Shown: in pieces, positions 34,220 through 44,300 of the stretch
How positions within the stretch are numbered: the stretch's first letter is position 1
Layout: the number at the start of each line of letters is the position of its first letter
DNA from: Aromatoleum buckelii
GTDB lineage: Bacteria > Pseudomonadota > Gammaproteobacteria > Burkholderiales > Rhodocyclaceae
Assembly (NCBI RefSeq): GCF_012910785.2
Contig: NZ_WTVH02000010.1
Location: forward strand, 868,001-932,000
Length of the DNA: 64,000 nucleotides
Direction: 5' to 3'
Translations under genes and position numbers: made by a program
The notes under the pieces: generated by a model
Told to the model about the DNA's origin: nothing
What the model saw: only the letters and a program-made list of their open reading frames with translations
The model's database searches: none

Positions 34220-34698
34220 GACGCAGGGTGCCGGTCCTGCCGGTCTTCCTCCTGGTGATGTGGCTGGCCCTCAACGGCAGCTTCGCGCCGGCGCAGATCG
34301 CGCTCGGCGTGTTGTTCGCAGGCCTGGTCACGCTCGCCGTCGCCGCCCTGCGTCCGGTGTTCGCGTGGCCGCGGCGCTTCGACGTCGCGGTTCGCCTGTT
34401 CGTCGTCGTCCTCGTCGATGTCATCCGCTCCAACATCGCGGTCGGCCGCATCATCCTCGGCGCGTCCAAGCGCCAGCCGCACGTCGGTTTCGTGAAGATT
34501 CCGCTCGAACTGCGCGATCCGCACGGACTCGCCGTGCTGGCGATGATCATTACCGGCTGCCCCGGCTCGGTGTGGGCGGGACACGACACGGAGAGCAACG
34601 TGTTGACGCTGCATATCCTCGATCTGCAGGACGAAGTCACGTGGATACGAACGGTCAAGCAGCGTTACGAACGACCTCTGATGGAGATCTTCGGATGA
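34216..34698 (+). CDS. mrpE: Mrp Na+/H+ antiporter subunit E
   Basis: 160 residues from ATG 34216. Two to three N-terminal hydrophobic helices, then the cytoplasmic MrpE signature: VVLVDVIRSNIAVGRIILGASKRQPHVGFVKIPLELRDPHGLAVLAMIITGCPGSVWAGHD, given here only as the span from about residue 60 to 120. The C-terminal LHILDLQDEVTWIRTVKQRYERPLMEIFG is typical. MrpE is needed for complex stability or full activity. Coupled to both neighbours by 4-base overlaps. Confidence 0.92.
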   Translation: MRRRVPVLPVFLLVMWLALNGSFAPAQIALGVLFAGLVTLAVAALRPVFAWPRRFDVAVRLFVVVLVDVIRSNIAVGRIILGASKRQPHVGFVKIPLELRDPHGLAVLAMIITGCPGSVWAGHDTESNVLTLHILDLQDEVTWIRTVKQRYERPLMEIFG

Positions 34699-34976
34699 AT
34701 CACGTCCTTCCGTGGGCGGTGTACTTCGCCCTGATGTGCGTTTCGGTCGCTATGGGATGCGCTACGATCCGCCTGCTGCGCGGCCCGCAGGCGCAGGACC
34801 GTGTGCTCGCCCTCGACACGCTGTACATCAGCGGCATGCTCGTCGTGCTCACGCTGGGGATCGGTTTCGGCTCGGGCATCTACTTCGACATCGCGCTGCT
34901 GATCGCGCTGTTCGGCTTCGTCGGCGCCACCGCGATGGCCAAGTTCCTGCTGCGCGGCGAGGTCATCGAGCCATGA
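34695..34976 (+). CDS. mrpF: Mrp Na+/H+ antiporter subunit F
   Basis: 93 residues from ATG 34695, overlapping the mrpE stop. Three hydrophobic helices with the family core RLLRGPQAQDRVLALDTLYISGMLVVLTLG (R-x-GP-x4-DRVxALD) and a C-terminal GFVGATAMAKFLLRGEVIE. Same operon as mrpA-G. Confidence 0.93.
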   Translation: MNHVLPWAVYFALMCVSVAMGCATIRLLRGPQAQDRVLALDTLYISGMLVVLTLGIGFGSGIYFDIALLIALFGFVGATAMAKFLLRGEVIEP

Positions 34977-35284
34977 ACGCGATGAGCGTGCCATTGTGGG
35001 CGGCGCTCCCCGCAGCTGCGCTGCTGGTGGTCGGAGGCCTGTTGACGCTCGTCGGTTCGCTCGGACTGCTGCGGCTGCACGATTTCCACGCCCGCATCCA
35101 CGCGCCGACGATGGGAAGCACGCTGGGTGCCGGCTGCATCCTGCTCGCCTCGATCCTGGTTTCGTCGGCGCTCGCGCAGCGGCCGGTGGTGCATGAACTG
35201 CTGATCGCGGTATTCGTCGTCCTCACTTCGCCGGTGACTGCGATGCTGCTGATGCGCGCCTCGCTCTACCGCCCGCGTGGATGA
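34973..35284 (+). CDS. mrpG: Mrp Na+/H+ antiporter subunit G
   Basis: 103 residues from ATG 34973, overlapping the mrpF stop. Three hydrophobic helices with the MrpG signature GSLGLLRLHDFHARIHAPTMGSTLGAGCILLAS and LIAVFVVLTSPVTAMLLMRASL. Last subunit gene of the Mrp operon; the DUF2889 gene follows after 94 bases. Confidence 0.93.
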   Translation: MNAMSVPLWAALPAAALLVVGGLLTLVGSLGLLRLHDFHARIHAPTMGSTLGAGCILLASILVSSALAQRPVVHELLIAVFVVLTSPVTAMLLMRASLYRPRG

Positions 35285-35378
35285 ACAGCTCGCTGTCGAT
35301 CTTCGCCCGCGGCCATTACCATTGACTTTTGCTATCGCGGTGACGAACGCCGCCGCCACCGCTCGGGAGGAAACCGGA

Positions 35379-35939
35379 ATGCTTGGGGAATGCGAGCGCG
35401 AACTCGCGCATACGCGACAGATCACCTGCCGCGCCTATCGCCGCAAGGACGGCCTGTATGAAGTCGAAGCGACCGTCGCGGACGAGAAAGCGCAGGAGAT
35501 GATTTTTCGCTCGCGCGAGCCGATCCGTCCCGGCGAACTGATCCATCACATGACGATCGCGTTCCTGATCGACCAGGATTTCACGATCCTCGACGTGGAG
35601 GCGCGGATGATGGCATCGCCGTGGCCGGTGTGTCCGGAAGCCGCTGCGGCTTATCGTCGCCTCATCGGGCTCCACATCGGCCCCGGATTCGGCCGGCAGG
35701 TGCGCGAGCGCGTCGGCGGCACGGAAGGATGCGCGCATCTGACCGATCTCATCACCCAGGTCGGCAACACTTATACGCAGGCCTCCTGGCCGGACCGCAT
35801 CGCGCGCCAGATCGCCATCGATCCCGACCCGCGGCGCTGGCCAGATGCACGCGCCGTCGCGTTCGTCGGCGAATGCCTCGCATGGCGGCGCGACGGGGAG
35901 ACGCTGCGCGGCGAATATCCGGAACTCGCCGACGAGTGA
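35379..35939 (+). CDS. DUF2889-family protein
   Basis: 186 residues; ATG 35379 is chosen because GGAGGAAA lies 7-14 bases upstream. A soluble protein with the DUF2889 pattern: RQITCRAYRRKDGLYEVEATVADEKA, IDQDFTILDVEARMMASPWPVCPEAAAAYRRLIG, then GTEGCAHLTDLITQVGNTYTQA. Members are common near acyl-transfer and aromatic-degradation genes in betaproteobacteria, but no reaction is known. The conserved Cys (PWPVCP, GCAHL) and His could form an active site; this is a guess. It follows the Mrp operon but is probably independent of it. Confidence 0.82.
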   Translation: MLGECERELAHTRQITCRAYRRKDGLYEVEATVADEKAQEMIFRSREPIRPGELIHHMTIAFLIDQDFTILDVEARMMASPWPVCPEAAAAYRRLIGLHIGPGFGRQVRERVGGTEGCAHLTDLITQVGNTYTQASWPDRIARQIAIDPDPRRWPDARAVAFVGECLAWRRDGETLRGEYPELADE

Positions 35940-35956
35940 AACCGGGCTGACTGCCG

Positions 35957-38900
35957 TCAGGCGCCGAGCGCCATCAGGCTGGCATTGCCTCCGGCGGCGG
36001 CGGTGTTGATGCTGACGGTGCGCTCATGGACGAGCCGAGCCGGATCGTATTCGGGTTCGGGCTGCAACAGCGGCACGATCGGGCCGTCGCGTTCGGCGAG
36101 GCGCACGCGCCACGTATCGGCCTCTGCCGCAGAGCCGTCGAGCAGCAGCGCGCCGAACGGGTGGTCTTCCCAGTCGCTGTCCAGCGTCACCGCTTTTCGC
36201 ACCGGGTCCGGCAAGGCGTCGAACAGTGCGCGATGCACGGCATCATCCGCGAACACGATGCGATTGTCGCTCGCGAGCGCGGCGACGAGCTGGTGCAGAC
36301 GCCCGACGGTCGTCGCGGCGACGCCGGCGACGAGGCCGCGCGGGACGAAACGCAGGCTGTTGTCTTCGCCGGTCGGACCGGGCAGCGCGAGGCCCAGGCC
36401 GGCGAGGCGCTTCGCGCGGCAGGCGGCGATCCGCTCGTGCAGGAATGCGTGGCCGATGTCGTCGACCAGCGTCCGCCCTGTGCCGTCGAGCCAGGCGACG
36501 AGGCAGCCGAACGCCTCGCTGTCGGGCAGCTGCTCGCGGCCATCCAGCGCTGGTCCCAGGCTGCGGCGCAGCAGGCGATGCACATACAGCGGGCCGCCCG
36601 CTTTCGGACCGGTGCCGGACAGACCTTCGCCGCCGAAAGGCTGCACGCCGACGACGGCGCCGATCATGTTGCGGTTGACGTAGAGGTTGCCGACGCAGGC
36701 GCGCGCGATCACCGCATCGATTGTCTCGTCGATGCGCGAATGCACGCCCATTGTCAGGCCGTAGCCGGTCGCGTTGATCGCGTCGAGGAGGCGGTTGAGC
36801 TCGTCAGCGCGGTAGCGCAGCACGTGCAGGATCGGCCCGAAGTGCTCGCCGCCGACATCACGGATGTCGCCGACCTCGATGATCGTCGGTGCGACGAAAG
36901 TGCCGCGGCTGCAGCGCTGCGGCAACGCAAGACGCGTGATTCGTGCGCCGTTCGCGTGCATCGCGGCGACGTGGCGCTCGAGCGCCGCCTGGGCGTCCAC
37001 GTCGATGACCGGACCGATGTCGTTGCGCACGTCCGACGGGTCGCCGAGCCGCATTTCATCGAGCGCGCCGCGCAGCATCGCGAGCACGGCGTCGGCGACA
37101 TCGTCCTGCAGGCACAGCACGCGCAGCGCCGAGCAGCGCTGGCCGGCGGAGTCGAAGGCCGACGCAATCGCGTCGCCGACAACCTGTTCGGCGAGCGCCG
37201 TGGAATCGACGATCATCGCGTTCTGCCCGCCGGTTTCGGCGATCAGCGGCACGTCGCCGCCGCGGCTGGCGAGCGTGCGATTGATCAGCGTGGCGACTTC
37301 GACCGAGCCGGTGAACAGCACGCCGCGCACGCGCGGGTCGGCCACCAGCGCTGCGCCGACGGTCTCGCCGCGGCCGGGGAGCAACTGCAGGACGGCCGCG
37401 GGCACGCCGGCTTCGCGGAACAGGGCCACTGCCGCGTTAGCGATCAGCGGGGTCTGTTCAGCCGGTTTGGCGAGCACCGGGTTGCCTGCGGCGAGCGCCG
37501 CCGCGATCTGGCCGGTGAAAATTGCCAGCGGGAAATTCCACGGGCTGATGCACAGCACCGGTCCGAGCGCGGCATGGCTCGCGTTGTCGAAGTCGCGCAC
37601 CCGGGCGGCGTAGTAGCGGCAGAAATCGACGGCCTCGCGCACTTCCGCGAGGGCATTGGCCCATGACTTGCCCGCTTCGCGGACCGCCAGCGCGACGAGC
37701 TCGTCCGTGTCGCGCTCGATCAGCTCGGCAGCGCGTTCGAGGCAGGCGGCGCGTGCCGCCGGAGCCCGCATCGCCCAGCCCGGCGCGGCGCCGGATGCCG
37801 CCGCGAGCGCCCGTTCGACGTCGATCTCATCGGCGTGAACGACCATCCCGACGACGTCGGAGTGGTCCGCCGGATTGCGCACTGGGCGCAGGTTGTCGCG
37901 CGAGGCGGGGGATGCTGCACCGTTCGCGAGCAGTGGTCCGGCGCGGCGCACGACGCTGCGGCTGAGCTGCAGCGCAGCGCCGATGCGCTGCCGGACCGGC
38001 TCGCTCGCGAGGTCGTGGCCCGCCGAATTGCGCCGCTCGCTGCCGTACAGGTCGGCCGGCACCGGAATCCGCGGGTGAGGTGCGCCGGCGAGCGGCAACG
38101 CCTCCTCGACCGGATCGGCGACCAGCTCGTCGATGCTGACGTTTTCATCCACGATGCGATTGACGAAGCTCGAGTTCGCACCGTTTTCGAGCAGGCGCCG
38201 CACGAGGTACGCGAGCAGCGTCTCGTGGCTGCCGACGGGCGCATAAATGCGCACCCTGCGCCGCGAAGGGGCGTCGCCGACGACCTGGTCGTAGAGCGGC
38301 TCGCCCATGCCGTGCAGGCACTGGAACTCGTAGTCGCCGGCCGCGTAGTCGTCGCCCGCGAGCTGGAACACCGCCGAAAGCGTGTGGGCGTTGTGCGTCG
38401 CGAACTGCGGATAGAGGACGTCGCGTGCCGCGAGCAGCTGTCTGGCGCACGCGAGGTAAGCGACATCGGTGTAGAGCTTGCGCGTGAAAACGGGGTAGCC
38501 GGCGAGGCCTTCGACTTGGGTACGCTTGATTTCCGCATCCCAGTACGCGCCCTTGACGAGCCGCACCATCAGGCGCCGGCCGCTGCGCCGCGCGAGGTCG
38601 ACGATCCAGTCGACCACCTGCGGAGCGCGTTTCTGGTATGCCTGCACGACGAAGCCCAAACCTTGCCACCCGGCGAGCTCGTCGTCGAGCGCGAGCGCTT
38701 CGAGCAGGTCGAGCGACAGGTCCAGACGGTCGGCTTCCTCGGCGTCGATGTTCAGGCCGATGTCGTAGTCCCTCGCCAGCACGCACAGCGATTTCAGCCG
38801 CCGCAGCAGCTCGGCGAGCACGCGCTCGCGCTGCGACCACACGTAGCGCGGATGCAGCGCCGACAGCTTGACTGAAATGCCGTCGCCGTCGACCACGCCA

Positions 38901-39634
38901 CGGCCGGCCGACGCCGCGCCGATGGCGTGGATCGCCTGCTCGTAGCCGGCCAGGTAGCGCCGCGCGTCGGCCGCCGTCATCGCCGCCTCCCCGAGCATGT
39001 CGAACGAGTAACGATAGCCGCGCCGCCGCGCCGCCGCGCTGCGCTCGAGCGCCTCGGCGATGCTGCGGCCGGTGACGAACTGCTCGCCGAGCAGGCGCAT
39101 CGCCAAGTCCATGCCGCGGCGGATCAGCGGTTCGCCGCCGCGCGCGAGCATCCGCGTGAGAGCGCTCGAAAGCCCTTGCTCGCTGCTCGTCCCCACCAGC
39201 CTGCCCGTCACCAGCAGTCCCCAGGTCGCAGCGTTGACGAACAGCGACGGGCTGTGGCCGAGGTGCGCGTGCCAGTCCCGGTGGCCGAGCTTGTCGCGGA
39301 TCAGCCGGTCGGCAGTCCCGGAGTCCGGCACCCGGAGTAGCGCTTCGGCGAGACACATCAGCGCGACCCCTTCCTGGCTCGACAGCGAAAACTCCTTCAT
39401 CAGCGCGTCGACGCCGCTGGAGCGAGTGCGCGTCGCCCGCAGTCCTGCGACCAGCTCGCGCGCCTGCACACGAATGCGCGCCTGCATTTCCGCATCGAGC
39501 CGCGCGGCGCGGATCAGCGGCGGCACGCACTCGGGTTCGGGCGTTCGCCAGACGGCGTCGATGCGCCGGCGCAGTTCGGAACGTGCGGCGGCGGGGAGGG
39601 CGGCAGTGGCGGGATCAGGGATTTCGGGCTTCAT
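35957..39634 (-). CDS. putA: Bifunctional proline dehydrogenase / L-glutamate-gamma-semialdehyde dehydrogenase PutA
   Basis: 1225 residues from ATG 39632-39634. The N-terminal third is the FAD-dependent proline dehydrogenase barrel (YRYSFDMLGEAAMT; SVKLSALHPRY; RLVKGAYWDAEIKR; PQFATHNAHT; EFQCLHGMGEPLYDQV). The middle is the NAD-dependent aldehyde dehydrogenase (ISPWNFPLAIFTGQIAAALA; AKPAEQTPLIA; the catalytic Cys in DSAGQRCSALR at about residue 834). It converts proline to glutamate in two channelled steps. E. coli PutA (1320 residues) starts with a ribbon-helix-helix repressor domain; this one lacks it, so it is not its own regulator. A C-terminal domain extends past the ALDH core. No putP is adjacent. 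Confidence 0.95.
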   Translation of the reverse strand: MKPEIPDPATAALPAAARSELRRRIDAVWRTPEPECVPPLIRAARLDAEMQARIRVQARELVAGLRATRTRSSGVDALMKEFSLSSQEGVALMCLAEALLRVPDSGTADRLIRDKLGHRDWHAHLGHSPSLFVNAATWGLLVTGRLVGTSSEQGLSSALTRMLARGGEPLIRRGMDLAMRLLGEQFVTGRSIAEALERSAAARRRGYRYSFDMLGEAAMTAADARRYLAGYEQAIHAIGAASAGRGVVDGDGISVKLSALHPRYVWSQRERVLAELLRRLKSLCVLARDYDIGLNIDAEEADRLDLSLDLLEALALDDELAGWQGLGFVVQAYQKRAPQVVDWIVDLARRSGRRLMVRLVKGAYWDAEIKRTQVEGLAGYPVFTRKLYTDVAYLACARQLLAARDVLYPQFATHNAHTLSAVFQLAGDDYAAGDYEFQCLHGMGEPLYDQVVGDAPSRRRVRIYAPVGSHETLLAYLVRRLLENGANSSFVNRIVDENVSIDELVADPVEEALPLAGAPHPRIPVPADLYGSERRNSAGHDLASEPVRQRIGAALQLSRSVVRRAGPLLANGAASPASRDNLRPVRNPADHSDVVGMVVHADEIDVERALAAASGAAPGWAMRAPAARAACLERAAELIERDTDELVALAVREAGKSWANALAEVREAVDFCRYYAARVRDFDNASHAALGPVLCISPWNFPLAIFTGQIAAALAAGNPVLAKPAEQTPLIANAAVALFREAGVPAAVLQLLPGRGETVGAALVADPRVRGVLFTGSVEVATLINRTLASRGGDVPLIAETGGQNAMIVDSTALAEQVVGDAIASAFDSAGQRCSALRVLCLQDDVADAVLAMLRGALDEMRLGDPSDVRNDIGPVIDVDAQAALERHVAAMHANGARITRLALPQRCSRGTFVAPTIIEVGDIRDVGGEHFGPILHVLRYRADELNRLLDAINATGYGLTMGVHSRIDETIDAVIARACVGNLYVNRNMIGAVVGVQPFGGEGLSGTGPKAGGPLYVHRLLRRSLGPALDGREQLPDSEAFGCLVAWLDGTGRTLVDDIGHAFLHERIAACRAKRLAGLGLALPGPTGEDNSLRFVPRGLVAGVAATTVGRLHQLVAALASDNRIVFADDAVHRALFDALPDPVRKAVTLDSDWEDHPFGALLLDGSAAEADTWRVRLAERDGPIVPLLQPEPEYDPARLVHERTVSINTAAAGGNASLMALGA

Positions 39635-40005
39635 CGCGAGGAGGACTCCTGAAAGCGCGATCGGGCATTGAGGCTGCCGTTCGCGTACACATCCGGCCGT
39701 CACCCTGAGCCTGCGATCGAGCGCGGCGGGCCTGCGACGGGTGGACGGGATTCTTGCACGGTTGGACGGCCTCACGCACTGCCCTCCGCAAGGCCGAACC
39801 TCGCCTGCGGGCGCGACGGGAGCGTTTTGACAACCGAATGGTGCAGATTCAGTGCCGAGCCGCCCCCGCACCGGGCCCGAGAGGTCACTTCGGGTAAGCA
39901 GGCCTCACCTCGTCATGCGCTTCTGTGTTTCAATTTCCCACGTGGCGGGCAGAACGCGAGCCTGCCGCGTCGGACTGTCTGCTTCTCGCCGAAAAGGGCC
40001 TTTCG
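39635..40005. other. 371-base intergenic region between divergent putA and the cardiolipin-synthase-like gene
   Basis: No gene found. TTGACA at 39827-39832 is a consensus-like -35 on the plus strand, but no matching -10 lies 16-18 bases downstream. The upstream codons of the cardiolipin-synthase frame (39925-40005) are open but lack family residues. Nothing else recognisable. Confidence 0.5.
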
Positions 40006-41298
40006 ATGCCACGAAAATGGATGTCCAAACGCATGCTCTGGACTGCCGCGATCACGGCGGTGGGCACCGGAGTCGTGGCGTTGGTGGGGATGAACTTCTC
40101 CACGCCGGAAAAGAAGCTGGAACAGGTGCTCGCGCACCGCTTCCCCGTCGCCGCGCCGCAGTTCCGGCGCGAGATGTCGGTGCTGCTGGGGCCGCCGATC
40201 ATCGCAGGCAACCGCGTCACCGCACTGCAGAACGGTGACGAGATATTCCCGGCGATGTTGCAGGCCATTCGTGGCGCCCGCACTTCGATCACGTTCGAGA
40301 CGTACATCTACTGGTCCGGCGAAATCGGCAGGGAATTCTCCGATGCGCTGGCCGAGCGCGCGCAAGCCGGGATTCCGGTCCATGTCACGATCGACTGGGC
40401 GGGCAGCATCAAGATGGACGAGCGCCTGCTGCGGAAGATGGAGCAGGCCGGGGTGCGGGTCCATCGCTACCGGCCGTTGCACTGGTACTCGCTCGACCGG
40501 CTCAACAACCGTACGCACCGCAAGTTGCTGGTTGTCGACGGGCGCATCGGCTTTACCGGCGGCGTCGGGGTCGCGGACCAATGGCTCGGACACGCGCAGG
40601 ATCCCGAACATTGGCGCGATTCCCATTACCGCGTCGAGGGCCCGGCCGTCGCGCAGATGCAGGCGGCGTTCAACGACAACTGGATCAAGACGACCGGCGA
40701 AGTGCTCAGCGGTCCGGCCTATTTCCCGGAGCTTTCCCCGGTCGGAGACGTGGCCGCGCACCTCTTCCTCGCGTCGCCGTCGGGCGGCAGCGAGAGCATG
40801 CACCTGATGTACATGATGGCGGTGACCGCGGCGAAACATTCGCTGGACCTCGCCGCGTCGTACTTCGTGCCGGACGCGCTGATCGTCAAGGCGCTGATCG
40901 CCGCCCGGGAACGCGGGGTGCGCGTCCGCGTCCTGCTCCCCGGCCCGTACATCGATTCGGAAGCAGTGCGGTTCGCGTCGAAAGCCGGATGGGGGCCGCT
41001 GCTGCAGGCCGGCATCGAGATCCACGAATACCAGCCGACGATGCTGCACACGAAGCTGCTGGTCGTCGACCGCGAGGTTGTGTCGGTCGGATCCACCAAT
41101 TTCGACATCCGTTCGTTCCGCCTCAACGACGAGGCGAGCCTCAATCTATACGACCGGGCGTTCGCCGAGAAAATGATCGCGGTCTTCGAGTCCGATCTCG
41201 CGCAGGCGCAGGCCTACACGTATGAAATGTGGCAGCAGCGGCCGATGAAGGACAAGCTGATCGAGAAATTCGTGCTGCCGCTGAAGTCGCAGCTGTGA
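40006..41298 (+). CDS. Cardiolipin synthase-like phospholipase D family protein
   Basis: 430 residues from ATG 40006 (MPRKWMSKRM); ATG 40021 is also possible. One N-terminal hydrophobic anchor (LWTAAITAVGTGVVALVGMNF) is followed by two PLD domains with complete HKD motifs: H171-RKLLVVDGRIGFTGG and H348-TKLLVVDREVVSVGSTN. The order and the sentences NGDEIFPAMLQAIRGARTSITFETYIYWSGEIG and IKMDERLLRKMEQAGVRVHRY fit the ClsB/ClsA group that condenses phosphatidylglycerol (and phosphatidylethanolamine) to cardiolipin. The size is near ClsB (413 residues). It is convergent with the cyclic glucan synthase gene. Confidence 0.88.
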   Translation: MPRKWMSKRMLWTAAITAVGTGVVALVGMNFSTPEKKLEQVLAHRFPVAAPQFRREMSVLLGPPIIAGNRVTALQNGDEIFPAMLQAIRGARTSITFETYIYWSGEIGREFSDALAERAQAGIPVHVTIDWAGSIKMDERLLRKMEQAGVRVHRYRPLHWYSLDRLNNRTHRKLLVVDGRIGFTGGVGVADQWLGHAQDPEHWRDSHYRVEGPAVAQMQAAFNDNWIKTTGEVLSGPAYFPELSPVGDVAAHLFLASPSGGSESMHLMYMMAVTAAKHSLDLAASYFVPDALIVKALIAARERGVRVRVLLPGPYIDSEAVRFASKAGWGPLLQAGIEIHEYQPTMLHTKLLVVDREVVSVGSTNFDIRSFRLNDEASLNLYDRAFAEKMIAVFESDLAQAQAYTYEMWQQRPMKDKLIEKFVLPLKSQL

Positions 41299-41391
41299 CG
41301 GGCAGAGAAGGGACGAATTGCGCAAATGACGCGGCCGGGAACCTCGCGAGGCCAAGCGGTGCGCCGTCCGGCTGCAAGGGAAGGTCCGGAC

Positions 41392-44300
41392 TTACCTCGC
41401 GCTGACGTTCACTTCGACCCGGTGCTCCTGCCGGTCATCGATGAGGGGGAACGTCCTGTCGAGTCGTTCGACGCCATCCACCGTAACGTACGTCACCCTG
41501 CTTTGGGCATCTTCGCCGGGACGCGATTGCGATACGGCGATGTGATAAACGGTTTCCCGATACCGATAGCGGATCGTGTACCCGGGCCAGTCGGCGGGCA
41601 GGCAGGGTGCCAAATGCAGCATCGCGCCGGCGAGCCGTAGGCCCAGCAGCGATTCGACGACCAACTGGTACATCCATCCGGCCGAGCCAGTGTACCAGCT
41701 CCAGCCTCCGCGGCCGAGGTGCGGCGCCACTGCGTAGACGTCGGCGGCGACGACATAGGGTTCCCCTTTGTAGGTCGCGATCCCCTCCGCGGATAGCGTG
41801 TGGTGTACGGGGTTGATCATCGTCAGCAACTCCCATGCACGCTCGCGTTCGCCCAATGCGGCCCAGGCCATTGCCGCCCAGATCGCGGCGTGGGTGTACT
41901 GCCCGCCGTTCTCGCGCACGCCCGGCACATAGCCGCGGATGTAGCCCGGATCGAGGGGCGACTTGTCGAAAGGCGGATCGAGAAGCTGCATGAGCGCGCA
42001 GTCGCGGCGCACGAGCCGCTCATCGACCGCTTTCATCGCCCGGTGCGAACGCCTCGCGTCGCCGGCCCCGGACAGCACGGACCAGCTCTGCGAGATCGAG
42101 TCGATGCGGCACTCCGCATTGGCCGCGGACCCAAGCGGCGTGCCGTCGTCGAACCACGCGCGCCGATACCACTCGCCATCCCACGCGTGCTGCTCGATGC
42201 TTTCACGCAGCTGCTCGCCTTCGGCGAGGCAGAGTTCGGCGAAAGAGGGGTCGCCCTGGGCGCGAGCGAGCGGGGCGAACTGCGCGAACACGGTGAACAG
42301 GAAGAAACCGAGCCAGACGCTTTCGCCCTTGCCCTGGATTCCGACGCGGTTCATGCCGTCGTTCCAGTCCCCCGAGCCGATCAGCGGCAAGCCGTGCTCG
42401 CCGAAACGCAGAGCGTGCCGGATCGCGCGCACACAGTGCTCGTACAGGCTCGCCACCTCGACGGAGCGGCCGGGCAGATCGTAGTAGGAGTCGTCCTCCG
42501 GGTTCACCGGACGGCCTTCGAGGAAATGCACGACTTCGTCCAGCACCGCGCTGTCCCCGGTGCTCGTCACATAGCGGCACACCGCGAGCGGCAGCCACAG
42601 GTAGTCGTCCGAACACCGCGTCCGCACGCCTCGGCCCGACGGCGGATGCCACCAGTGCTGTACATCGCCTTCCACGTACTGCCGACCTGCGCACAGCAGC
42701 AGGTGCGCACGCACGAGCGCGGGTTCGGCGTGCACCAGCGCCATGCTGTCCTGCAGCTGGTCGCGGAACCCGAACGCACCGCCCGACTGGTAGTAGCCGC
42801 TGCGGGCCCACATGCGACACGCGAGCGTCTGGTACACGAGCCAGCCGTTCGCCAGCACATCGAGCGACGGATCGGGTGTTTCGATCTGCACTGCACCGAG
42901 CGTATGGCGCCAGTACCGGTGCACCGCTTCGAGTGCGTCGCGTGCGGCAGGGGCGCCGCGGAAGCGCTGCACGAGCTCGCCGGCGTCGTCCAGATTGCGC
43001 CCGACGCCGAGCCGGAAGACGATCTCGCGCTCCTGCCCGTCAGCCAGATCGAAGCTCACCTGAAGTGCGCCGCACGGATCCAGCGCGGCGCCGAACTTGC
43101 CGGAAAGGCGCGAGCGGCTCATCGCGGCAGGATTTTGCAGGGTGCCGTTGCGCCCGAGGAATTCCGTGCGGTCGCCGCTCAGGTTGCGTGCCGGGTCATC
43201 CACGTCGAAGAAAGCGACCCGATCGCCGAACTCGGTGCTGTACGGATTTCGCGCATACAGCGCACCGCTGCGCGGATCGATTTCGGTGCTGACATGCATC
43301 GAGGATTTCGCGCGCAGGTCCCCGAGCACCCACTCGACGTAGCCGGTCGCCGACAGCCGGCGTGGCCGACCCGATTCGTTGCGGATTTTCAGCGCCGTGA
43401 ATTTGACGGCCGCATCGCTGGCCACATACACCCACAGTTCGGAGCGGATGCCTTCGGCGCAGGTCTCGAAGACGCTGTAGCCGAACCCGTGCCGGATCAC
43501 ACAGGACACGTCAGCGCGCGCCGGCAGCGGCGTCGGCGACCAGAACCGGCCGCTCTCTTCGTCGCGCAGGTACAGCGCTTCGCCGCCCGAATCGCTCACC
43601 GGGTCGTTATGCCACGGCGTGAGACGGAATTCATGCGCGTTCTCGCTCCACGTGCAGGCGACGCCGCTCTCCGAGATCACCGTGCCGAAGTGCGAATTCG
43701 CGAGGACGTTCGCCCACGGCGCCGGTGTCACCCGACCGGGCGCAAGCGCAATGACGTATTCACGCCCGTCGGGGGTGAATCCGCCCAGGTCGTTGAACAG
43801 AATCAGATCGCGGTGTGGCTCTTCGTTGGTGGTTTTGGCGTCGGCGGTGGCCCCGGGCAGTGAGGATCGGCTCGGCACGAACTGGGGCGGGCGGGGTTCG
43901 ACCGGCCCGCGACGGTCGAGTTGTTCGGCGAGCGTGCCGCAACGGTCGCTCAGAACGACGCGCGCGACCGACTGGAAGAGGATGCGGTCGTCGCTCGAGA
44001 TCTGCTCGGCGGGCCGCACGAAGATGCCGCCCGGCCGGTCGATGACGCTCGCTTCGGTGCCCGAGGCGATCAGCCCCATGATCTGTTCCTGCAGCCGTTG
44101 CCGGTAACCGGCGTGGTCTTCGTTCCAGATCACGAGGTCCACCGCCAGCCCTTTCAGGCGCCAGTACGCGTGGGCCTGCACGAGTTGACGCACGAGCTCG
44201 ATGTTGGCGGCGTCCGCGATCTGCAGCAGTACGATCGGCAGGTCGCCGGAGATCGCGTAACCCCACAGCCCGGACTGCCCGCGGCGATTCTTGACGAGCA

